Origin: Scleroderma bovista | Taxonomy: Eukaryota > Basidiomycota > Agaricomycetes > Boletales > Sclerodermataceae | NCBI GenBank assembly: GCA_037178675.1 | Contig: JAYMGJ010000760.1 | Span: 1 to 33,947, forward strand | Direction: 5' to 3' | Length of the DNA: 33,947 nucleotides | Shown here: one piece after another, positions 21,722 through 30,800 of the stretch | Layout: every line of letters starts with the position of its first letter | Position numbering within the stretch: position 1 is the first letter of the stretch | The notes under the pieces: model-generated | Seen by the model: only the letters and a program-made list of their open reading frames with translations | Told to the model about the DNA's origin: nothing | The model's database searches: none | Program-made: the position numbers and the translations under genes

Positions 21722-22376
21722 TAAAATGTTTCAAAGTGTTGTGAAACAGACTTGGATGATAACATTCCATAGTATAGTATGTGGGGCTCCAAAAGTGACT
21801 TGAATCACTCACTGTACACTGGTAGAGCTGGAGGGTGAAGAACTGGACAAAAATTTGCAAGTACTTCATGTTAGAATTTGCAGGCTGGGACAATTGGGGT
21901 GACCACAATGGGTGGATGGGTGCAAACCAGGTCCAAACACAATGATTATACACAGTACAACTATGGACTATTTATCTTGTAGGTAGAATGATCAATATAT
22001 CAAAACTAATAACTACTAATGAGTCTCATGAGTTTGACATGTAGTAACTAATATTCTGACACTTCAGGTTGAGGTTGAGACCAAGATTGCACAACTGCCA
22101 ATTAATGAAGCACAAATGAGGTCAGAAAGTATAGCTTCTCTGTATATAAGAGTCATAGACATGTTTTAGAAGCTACAGCCCATATTTTTGATGGTCCCAT
22201 AGCCTAGTTTATACCCACCACCAAATTGTTCCCTCTTCAAAAATATTTCTCACTCAATTTTTGTGTATACACAAATCTGTCTTATCAAATTGTTCTCATT
22301 AAAACAAGCATTTTTAAAAGAAAAAATAATAAAAATAACTGTTTTTGATCCTGGCATTTTGTTTGCACAAAGTAGG

Positions 22377-22396
22377 GACTAGGTGGCCTGCACCAT
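22377..22396 (-). repeat. Right terminal inverted repeat
   Basis: Perfect reverse complement of 21636-21655. The next outward bases (T at 21635, C at 22397) no longer pair. Confidence 0.9.
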
Positions 22397-22570
22397 CCAT
22401 TTAGGTATGAGGCCCACCAGCTGCGAATATGGTGTGTGTACCTTTTTGTCCAAAAAGGCCTGTCCTGACAGTGAATTTAATGGTCGGATGGTTACCTCCT
22501 TCCAGAGGAATGTTCTGAAAATTGCCCACATAATGTGGTGTTAACGACAGACTGCATTGACACTTGTTGA

Positions 22571-23234
22571 CGGCAGGTATATATCTGTGTCCTATAGATA
22601 TGGGAGGTCAGGAGAAAAAATCCATTGAACGGAATAGAAACATAAACGGGTTATGTGAGCAATGGATCTCACACGATGTGCTTCCTTACCTATTGATGCT
22701 GAGTCAAAAATTTAAATTGAAGCTTTACATGAGTATACAACCTTTTGCTCACCATCTACACAGTAGAGACCGGCCTGTTCTAAGAGGTCCTGTTGAATAA
22801 TCAAATAATCAGAAAGGTTTGTTGTACCAAAACATTGGTGCACAAGTGTTGTCTAGTCTTCCTTAGACAGGCCCAAATAGAATTCGGAAGATACGAGGAT
22901 TAAGACTCGAGCTTGAAGTATATAGCCGTCTTGTGCTTACCATTCATACAGCGAAGACCAATCGGTGTCGGGGCTATCCAAGAAAGCTTACTGCACGAGA
23001 GTACATTCGTTGCAAACACAAGTGCTCCAACAGTGAATAGGGGTACAGATTACGCGTCTCGTTCATTTTTTTTTTTTTTTTGAAGAAGTCCATAGTAATT
23101 CCTTGAGTGCCATGCCTAAAATACAAACACAAGGTTGGTGTAAAAATACTTGATTAATGGTGCATGACGGAGCAACGAAAGGGCGCAATGCTTACAGGTC
23201 GTACTTCTGATTTGAAACACCTCATCCATCCCAA
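22571..23234. other. Intergenic region with a T16 run
   Basis: Begins with the SSP3 3' flank. A run of 16 T lies at 23066-23081; a retroposed poly-A tail on the minus strand is possible but nothing coding is attached. No gene seen. Confidence 0.5.
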
Positions 23235-23666
23235 TCACAACCCCCCAAGAACGATGCACACGACTGCCGTGCCTACGATACTGTAGAAGGGATCCATGTC
23301 AGCTCCCAGAGTGCCACTGGTTGAGCCACCGCTTGTTGGACTGAGCACACCACTAGTCGTGGATGTAGCACTGGCTGTCGCATTCTGGGAAGTGGCAGTC
23401 GTGGAAGTGGGCACGGATGAAGGGGGAACGCCACTTGGAGGTGGATTCGTGGCGAAAGTTGGGAATGTCTTAGGTGCAGCAGTGGTGGCGGGGGCTATAT
23501 TATTTAGCTATTAGTACATAGGAAAGATAACATTCGGTGAGCGTCACGAACATTTGGGTTTGGATGATACAGCTCGGTCCTCGGGCTGACCAAGGAGTGC
23601 AGGCTGCGACGCGAGGACATCTCCTACAGCAAGTAACGCTGCAACGACGAGTGGGACAAGCCGCAT
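23235..23666 (-). CDS. Putative GPI-anchored Ser/Thr-rich small protein
   Basis: Two exons, 23666-23552 and 23494-23235, joined T|CC to 124 residues. The 57-nt intron has donor GTTCGT and acceptor ATAG. The signal peptide is MRLVPLVVAALLAVGDVLA. A short linker leads to a Pro/Thr/Ser-rich region (about 40-100) with an N-A-T glycosylation site. The C-terminal hydrophobic tail (about 104-124, GTAVVCIVLGGL) is what a GPI-attachment signal looks like. No conserved catalytic domain. It probably sits at the cell surface or wall. The opposite strand also has an open frame here, but the signal peptide and tail support the minus strand. Confidence 0.6.
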
Positions 23667-24091
23667 AGCCCGAAGGTAGATGGTAGGATTCGTCAGAGTG
23701 GCGATGGGAGCGTTCGGTTCAGGGAAGACGGGGCTATGAGAAAATGTAAAGCATTCGTGGATCTTACAGGCGCTCAGAACATGCAGCAAGCTCGGTGCTT
23801 AGCGCTTAGCCCACAGCATCCTCATGTTCGTCATTCATTCCAGTAGCCGCCGAATACATACTACAATCATTGTTGTGGATGACGCTGTCAATTGTGAGCA
23901 TCTGAGCCCTTGTCGAGATTCCTTCTTTAGAAGATCACCACATCCAAGTACTTACGGATGCCTGTAGACTTGCACATAGGTTATTTGGTGACATACATAC
24001 CTCCAATGAGGACTGTCGTGTGAGAGTCGGGTTATTATGTCATCCGCTTCAGAATAATCTCAGTTAACGTTTTTCTTCCATCGAACGTTGC
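23667..24091. other. Divergent spacer, no gene
   Basis: Lies between the GPI-like gene (minus) and the carrier gene (plus), so it contains both promoters. I see no recognisable promoter motif. Confidence 0.45.
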
Positions 24092-25375
24092 ATGACGCCA
24101 TCCTTCTTTCCAACGCCGGCTTTGGTTCGTGACCTTATCACCTTCGCTTGGGGTGTGTGCAACTGACTTTACTTCCAGGACCATGCAGCAGCAGGACTCA
24201 GCGCTGGTGTTGTTTCCGTGCTCTGCATGCAGCCCCTTGACCTTCTGAAGGTGAAGCTGCAGGTGTCGACTGAAAGCCCACAGAGTGGAATCGGGAGGCA
24301 GATATGGCGCAGTTTAAAAGACATTAAAACGCAACAAGGATGGGGGGGTCTATACCGCGGTGTTGGACCCAATATTGCAGGGAACGCCTCCAGTTGGGGG
24401 CTCTACTTTCTCTTGTGCGTGTTTTCGCATTTGGATATCCCACCACTTCCGCTAAACATGTGAACAGTTATAATATGCTAAAGAAACGCGCGTCTGGAGA
24501 TGACCCCAATTATCGCATGTCTGCTGGGTCGTACCTTCTCTGTTCCGCACAAGCGAGTTCGCAGTCTCTTTAGTGCCTAGGCATTCATTATGTGCTGACC
24601 CATGCCCTAAACAGGTGCCGTGACTGCCGTAATGACCAATCCTTTATGGGTCGTCAAAGTCCGAATGTTTACAAGCAGTCCGGATTCCCCCAGAGCATAC
24701 AACGGACTATGGCGCAAGTGAATTGTCTGGGATGCGCTATTCATTAATAACCTTGCTACAGATGGCTTGTCTACAGTGTGGCGGACGGAGGGACTGGCTG
24801 GTCTTTGGAAGGGTACCGCACTTGCTCTCGTTGGTGTCAGCAATGGTGCTATACAGTTCATGGCGTATGAAGAAATGAAACGTTGGGGATTTGATCAAAA
24901 GCGCAAACAATTCGCGAAAGCAGGACGAACCATGACCTTAGAGGATGAGAAACTTGTAATTCTACACCGTCCATTACCTGTCGCCTGCTGCTGATGAGCA
25001 TTCTTGATAGTCCAACACAGCATATACCGTCATGTCAGGTGCAAGCAAGCTCTTTGCCCTTGCAACAACGTACCCCTACCAGGTCATCCGGTCCCGGATA
25101 CAAGTAAGACTGTCCTAAGTTACGTCTTTGAAGTCCTTACCTACTGCCTTGCTCAGAATGATGCTGCGAGCCATCTATACCCCGATATCCTGACTACGAT
25201 CAAACGGACCTGGAACGGTGAGGGCTTCAGAGGCTTTTATAGGGGTCTTGGCACCAATCTCGTGCGGGTTCTTCCTGGGACGTGCATAACGTTCGTCGTC
25301 TATGAGAACTTGGCATGGCTGCTCAGGAGGACTGCTGTAAGACAGCGAGCCAATGCACTAGGTGCTTCATTGTAG
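24092..25375 (+). CDS. FLX1: Mitochondrial carrier, FLX1/SLC25A32-like (FAD or folate)
   Basis: Seven exons: 24092-24124, 24179-24414, 24468-24556, 24615-24713, 24762-24955, 25011-25103 and 25157-25375, giving 320 residues, the normal family size. Three carrier signatures are visible: PLDLLKVK (from Pro30), PLWVVKVR (from Pro129) and YPYQVIRSR (Pro239). The Trp in place of the acidic residue in the second one is typical of the FLX1/folate-carrier group. Repeats also show GLYRGVGPNIAGN, GLWKGTALALVGVSNGAIQF and GFYRGLGTNLVRVLPGT. Known members move FAD or folate across the inner mitochondrial membrane. Intron 4 requires a GC donor. The 3' end of this gene is partly duplicated at 32350-32480. 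Confidence 0.88.
24714..24761 (+). other. Probable GC-AG intron in the carrier gene
   Basis: TGG C|GCAAGTG ... CTACAG|AT GGC joins in frame to give GLWHGLSTVW, matching the conserved GLWDGL-type block of the family. The nearby GT (AAGTGA) leaves the wrong phase for every downstream acceptor. Confidence 0.7.
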
Positions 25376-25539
25376 TTCGGACCATGCATTACAGTCGCTT
25401 CGCCTAAATACTCTAATAGCCATTCAATTACTTTCGGCATCGACATATATTATTTCAATGCAGTCAATGTACCAATCATCTTATCCCAGCTCAATATCAT
25501 ACCGCATCTCTCTCAGTCAATCTCTGACGTGCCCGCCCT

Positions 25540-25830
25540 CCCGTTGGCGATGGCCCCAATCGACCTTTTCACCCAAGTCCTTGCCCACAAGCTCCGGAGG
25601 TTACCATCCCGGCGAACAGGACATGGTCGTACTCGCGCACGAGATCGTCATCGTTCCTGAGGGTGCAGGCCATCGCGACAGTAGCAGCACAGACGTCGAG
25701 GTGCACACTTCGACACTGATGACGTATAGCACGCCCAAGGCGTCCGGACTCCGCAATGGCGACGTGTAGGGTCCCCCAGTCGCATTCGCTGCCCTGGCTG
25801 TTTTAGATGGCAGGACTCGTGCTCGGGAAC
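25540..25830 (+). pseudogene. Fragment resembling saccharopine dehydrogenase (glutamate-forming)
   Basis: Two frames together read like the C-terminal catalytic region: APIDLFTQVLAHKLR in one frame, then after a frameshift near 25605 EQDMVVLAHEIVIV, EVHTSTLMTYSTP, a stop at 25767-25769, and GPPVAFAALAVLDG. In the family I expect RDMVVLxHEI, EVHTS-L and GLPVAIA-AVLDG. No upstream domain and no start, so it is a broken 3' gene fragment. The full gene is presumably elsewhere in the genome. Confidence 0.6.
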
Positions 25831-26009
25831 GTGAAGATGCAACGAATGGACTTGGATGAGAGGGCCGACGGACTGGGTGTATGGTAGGCTGTGCTGAGCT
25901 GATTGGAGGTGGCCGGGGCGGGGAAGCAAGGAGCGGATGCTGAAGATCTCCGGGTGAACAGGGTAAACGTCCTTGTGGTGTTAGTGCTTCCCCCTCCCGC
26001 ATCACTCTC

Positions 26010-26305
26010 GCCGTTGTTATCGCCCGACTGTTGTGCTTCTGAGAGAAATACGGGTGGAAGAATACCTCATCGTCCCTCACATCCTCTTCCCTCTTCTTCT
26101 CCTCGTTCAACAAGACGCCCTCCGTCCTCTCCTCTCGTCTTCTTCACATTCACACCATCGGCGGCGCTTGCGCCCGGCTGCATCGCACTCGCACCTTTGG
26201 GCTTTGGCTTCTTCGGCTTCTCGTGCACCAATCGATCGAGGAATGCGAAAGTGTGTTGAGGTTGAGATCTCCGGCTGAGGTAATTGGTTGCGGGTGATAG
26301 TGCCC
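26010..26305 (-). pseudogene. Fragment resembling MAK21/NOC1 (CBF family)
   Basis: Read on the minus strand in shifting frames: HYHPQPITSAGDLNLNTLSH, then FLDRLVHEKPKKPKPKGASA with MQPGASAADG, then NEEKKREEDV, DEVFFHPYFSQK. This order resembles the C-terminal part of MAK21/NOC1 ribosome-biogenesis proteins (LNTLSHFLDRFVYRNPKKPK, then a VFFH-YF motif). At least two frameshifts and an apparent deletion are present. A non-functional gene fragment, opposite in strand to the neighbouring saccharopine-like piece. Confidence 0.55.
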
Positions 26306-26419
26306 TATCTATAACTACGAGTGTAGCATTTGTATTTGGTAGCGAATAGTGGTCTGCATCGATGTGTGGTGACAAGATAGCGACACCCTTTTTACCTGCA
26401 ACGTCTCTTGAGATAGTCG

Positions 26420-26990
26420 CATGCTGTCTCAAGCAGCATTGCAGGTGATGAAGTCGCGAACGAGGTACAGTTCGACGAGAATTTTAAACGAGTCTACAAG
26501 CTGGGCGACAGAAGAGTTAAGTCCCCACACTCGTGTCGAGAGTGATCAAGATTTCACCATCCTGAAGACATCCAACTACGGGGAGACTCACCTCGAGATG
26601 CAAAGTATGTCGAGATGTGAACGAGTGCCCCAAGAAGGAACTAAACGCAATCTTTGTTTGCGCAAGTTGTGCAACAACCTGGAAAGGCAAGGATCGTAAC
26701 CTTGAACATGCAAGCCTAAGCCTTTGAAGGCGGCTCATACCGCGAGGTCGATTGAAGAGGCAAGGCAGCACGGATACTCCCATTGATATCTTCTATGGCA
26801 TGGAATCTACGGATAGTCTCATGGGACTCCAATGGTTCTGTATCATTGCTTGCGAACGTGGGTACTTGTGGACGTGGTGCTGCATTGACAAGACTGTAGA
26901 ACTCGCAAAATCCATTGCGTTCATGTTCTCTTGGTATCAGCGATGTGGAGGCTCTAGCCTTGAATCATGCATGTAGTTTGGCAAGAGACG
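26420..26990 (+). pseudogene. HET-domain relic A
   Basis: A degenerate HET-domain piece: TDSLMGLQWFCIIACERGYL, then WTWCCIDKTVELAK and FMFSWYQR match the HET domain of the intact gene downstream (GLMKLQWFCVTAYEHGYLWA, CCIDK, ELAKSI, MFSWYRR). Compared with it, three codons before CCIDK are missing. The 5' part (26480-26700) aligns with 32930-33150. It lacks a start, the HET C-terminal half and frame continuity. Confidence 0.75.
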
Positions 26991-27895
26991 TGCGGGAGCA
27001 CATGTTCGTATCTTCCTAATAAACAACGTCGTGGTCGCTCTGATTTGCTTTTTGTTCTGGTCTAGATGGATGCTTCAATTTTCCTTACCGTATACGCCTT
27101 CAAAGGTGGCATCGCAATCGGTATCGTCGTCGAGAATAAGGTACCGGGCAATGAAGGTGCAATCCTATCATAGGCTGTGATTGACACGGTCGCGAAACAC
27201 ACGGCGATGGGCGAGGTACAGGGTGATAGTCGAAGTGTAGGGTCGATCAATGGTGAGTGTCTACTAATACTACTAGCTTGTGGTACTTTTTGTGGCACGA
27301 CATTGACAGACCTTACCAAGTCAGTACAATCCTTGCGCAAGTTGTGTCACACTTTCATTACATAATGAACAGACAACTCGTCTTCCGATTGGCAAACCTG
27401 CAGGGTTGAGGATAGCTATGTCATACTTGGCTCATACCATGATCAAGCGCCAAGGGACATGGGAGCCTGGTGTAACGTGGATGGCCCCTCATTAATACCT
27501 CCCACCCCATTCTCCTCTGGTCACTCTTGCTTGCCTTACTTCACTACCGCCTGAAGACGCGAATCGAGGTTACCTCGCATCACTCGGTGTCCGAAAGGTG
27601 TGATCTCTATGTGGCTTTTCGCACTTCTGCCTCTTATTGTCTTCATAGCCTGACATCTGATTCCAAACCTATATCGCGAATCCCGTCTTCGACTTACCCG
27701 TATGTTCCATCTCCATCTGTTAGACGACATGTTCCAATACTGATCGGATTGAAGTCTAACTTCAACGCCATCCAACCATCACACCTTCGACCCCGCAAAG
27801 CCTCATCCAGTTCCTGTTCCAAGTATTACCCGAGAAGACTAGGCACTCGCGAATTGTAGTCGTGAACCACTTCAGGTGCAGACGCCTACCAAATA
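26991..27895. other. Upstream region of the TPR-HET gene, no supported gene
   Basis: Short frames only. A plus-strand piece at 27066-27167 is hydrophobic but unrecognised. The TPR-HET promoter must lie here. A CAG acceptor-like site at about 27872-27874 leaves a 5' UTR intron or extra short exon possible. Confidence 0.4.
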
Positions 27896-30800
27896 ATGTT
27901 TGACTTGGACGACCAGATCACCCGAAATCGAAAAGAAATGGAACGTCATCCTCCAGGAGATGCTACTTGGGTCAAGGCTTTCTCCGTCCTCGCAGACTCT
28001 CTGGACGATAAGCACTTGGAAAGAGATGAAATCGCAGATTTAGAGGGGGGAATTGCGTCAGCTTTGGAATTATGCCAAGCAGGTCATGCTGGGCATCACC
28101 AGTCACTCTATGCCCTGAAACTTTGCTTGTGCCGCAGATACGCAAAAAAGCAGGCTGCATTGTCTGACTTGGAAGAAGCTATCACGCTCACTCGAACCGC
28201 ATTAGGGCTCCGCCCCCTGGGCCACTCTAGTCTTGCCCCCACCCTCGCTCTAAACAACCTTGCCAGTGACCTGAAGCAGAGGTTCCTGGAACTCGGTGTA
28301 GATGCTGATATCAATGAAGCGATTGCACTTCATCGTGCAGTGTTAGCCTTGTGTCCGGCGGTCCATTCCTGTCCGGCAGCTTCACTCCATCAGCTAGCAA
28401 AATGCCTTTGGCACAGGTACTGTAAACAGGGTACCAGACATGACCTGGAGGAAGCCATCGCGCTCGGTCGAGAGGCCTTAGAGCTCCGTCCCTCAGGCCA
28501 CCCTGATCATGCCGCCATTGTCAGCAGCCTTGCAGATTTCTTGATGGACAGGTTCTTAGAACTCAATGCAATTGCTGATCTCGACGAGGCGATTAAATTA
28601 CACCGATCAGCGCTGGAACTCCGTCCAGCGGGTCATTCAGGTCGGCCATCCTCACTCCGTAACCTTTCTATCTGCCTTTGGTACAGGTACAGAAAACAGG
28701 TTACCATACCTGACTTAGCGGAAGCCATTACGTTCGGTCGAGATGCGTTGGAGTTTCATCCCCCAGACCACTCTCAGGGCCATGCCGCCACTCTCAGCAG
28801 CCTTGCACAGTACCCGACCGACAGGTTTTTAAAACTCGATGCAAATACGGACCTCGACGAGGCTATCGCGCTACGTCGATGGGCGTTGGACTTGCGTCCA
28901 GTGCGTTCCCGTCGGTCAAATTCACTCCATCAGCTCGCGCTTTCTCTTTGCCACAGGTACAGTAAACAGGGTGCTATAAATGACCTGGAGGAAGCCATCA
29001 CTCTCGGCCGAGAGGCGTTAGAGCTCCGCCCCTCAGGCCACTCTGGTCGTGCTGCCACTCTCAACAGCCTTGCAGATTACCTGACGAACAGGTTCCTGAA
29101 ACTCGATGTAAATGCTGATCTTGACGAGGCGATCGCGTTACATCGATTAACATTGGACCTCCGTCCAGCGGGTCATTCTGATCGGCCATCCTCACTCCAT
29201 AAACTTGCACTATGCCTTTGGTACAGGCACAGAAAACAGGCTACCATGCCTGACTTAGAGGAAGCCATTACGCTCGGTCGAGATGCGTTAGAGCTCCATC
29301 CCCCGGGCCACTCTGGTCGAGCCGCTATTCTTAGCAGCATTGCACATTACCTAAGGGACAGGTTCCTGAAACTCGGTGCAAATGCCGATCTTGACGAGGC
29401 AATTGCGCAGTGTCGATCAGCGCTGGATCTCCGTTTGGCAGGTCATCCTGATCGGTCAAAGTCGTTAAGCACACTCGTGTACTGTCTCAGTTCCAGATTC
29501 GAGAAGCAGCAGGCGGCAGCCGACTTGGATGAGCTCATCGGCCTCCACCATTCTATATTGGATCTCCAACCACCGGGACATCCGGATCACACTGCGACTA
29601 TTGACAAACTTTTACTTTATGTCCGTAAACGGCTCCAGAACCTCGACACGCCAGCGGACTTGGACGAGTGCATCTCACTTGAGCGAGCCGCAATGGTTCT
29701 TTGTGATCCTGGGGATCCTGACGTCAAATATCTCCTCGACCTCTACTCTGACCTTTACAAGAGGTTCCAGAATATTGGCGCAATCGCTGATTTAGAAGAG
29801 GCAATTACGCTCGGCCGAACCATACTAGATATCCATCCTCCGGGAGATCCCAATCGCCCCATATACCTCAATACCTATGTCATTTGTCTTAGAAATCTTT
29901 TTGTCGAAACCGGTATGGTCGGAGACTTCAACGAAGCTGTCTCTCGCGCGCGGGAAGCTGTCGCACTCCATCCTGTTGGGGATCCCGATCATAAACGCTT
30001 TCTCTACACCCTCGCGACTTTCCTTTCAGCGAAATTTCGAAAAGAGGGCGACCTGGCTGATTTGGAGCAAGCCATCATATTGCGCCGAGATCTGTTAGCA
30101 TTGTGTCCATCTGCTTCATCGCTTCACGAACTCGCGCTTTGCTTGTCGGAGCGGTTTGACCAACGAGGTGTTACAGCTGACATTGACGAGGCTATCGGGC
30201 TTATTTCATCTGCACTGAAACTTCGTCCGCCGGGTCATCCTGATCGGGTTGTGTCACTCAAGACCCTCGTGTTCTATCGTCAAAAGAAATTCAAAAAACC
30301 GACTCCAAAGGTTGGTCTGGAGGGTATAAAGAAGCTGATCATGCGTGCCGTTAATGATGTGCTTGAATTTCTTCCACCTCGGCTACTCAACACTCAAACC
30401 GGCACCCTCTGCGGTCGAGATGTGCTGACGTCTATGTTCGAGAGCAGTCAGGAGTACCAGAAATTGCTGTCATCGGCTGCATCTTATCCTCCCCAGTGCA
30501 ACGCCCACATACGTGATACAGTCTCGACATACTTCCGATATGTTACACTATCCCACCGATGGGAAATAGACGAACCATTACTACGTCACATCCAAGGTCG
30601 AGCCATCTATGACATAGAACCTACAGATGGCCTCATGAAGCTGCAATGGTTCTGTGTTACTGCTTATGAACATGGATACTTGTGGGCGTGGAGTGACACG
30701 TGTTGTATTGATAAGGACAGCACCGCGGAGCTCGCAAAATCCATCGCGTCCATGTTCTCTTGGTATCGACGATCGGCACTCACGATCGTGTACCTTTTTG

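Larger units (their letters stand above)
21636..22396. mobile_element. 761-bp non-autonomous TIR element
   Basis: Perfect 20-bp terminal inverted repeats: ATGGTGCAGGCCACCTAGTC at 21636-21655, and its reverse complement at 22377-22396. Weaker inner similarity continues (TTTTGTGCA type). The interior is AT-rich with no long ORF, so no transposase. The outermost AT at each end could be a 2-bp target duplication, with the TIR proper starting GGTGC. It sits in intron 1 of SSP3. The uninterrupted SSP1 intron gives the empty-site comparison (both share TTGTTGAGCTTTCTA just before the insertion). Superfamily not assigned. Confidence 0.8.
21455..22570 (+). pseudogene. SSP3, decayed third copy of the secreted peptide family
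   Basis: Exons correspond to 21455-21597, about 22410-22436 and 22484-22570. Damage includes an extra TGA codon right after the signal peptide, loss of the third family cysteine (TGC to CGC), a frameshift in exon 2, loss of the second intron acceptor (TGG where SSP1 and SSP2 have CAG), a mutated TATA box and a 761-bp insertion in intron 1. Exon 3 still has 87 bases and keeps the C-x9-C-x3-C ending. The start MQLTN and the signal peptide are recognisable. Confidence 0.8.

Noticed and set aside
23066..23081. T16 run as a retrotransposon tail
   Set aside because: No coding sequence or target duplication is attached to it.
23296..23514. Plus-strand Val-rich ORF
   Set aside because: Antisense of the Thr/Ser/Pro-rich exon of the GPI-like gene. 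It lacks a signal or domain, though it cannot be fully excluded.
25601..26113. 170-codon minus-strand ORF as a real gene
   Set aside because: Only its first part carries the MAK21-like motifs. The rest is antisense of the saccharopine-reductase-like fragment, so it is a chance fusion of two relics.
27062..27365. Possible short gene before TPR-HET
   Set aside because: Open frames exist on both strands and the plus one starts with a plausible hydrophobic stretch, but an in-frame stop follows and no family is recognised.
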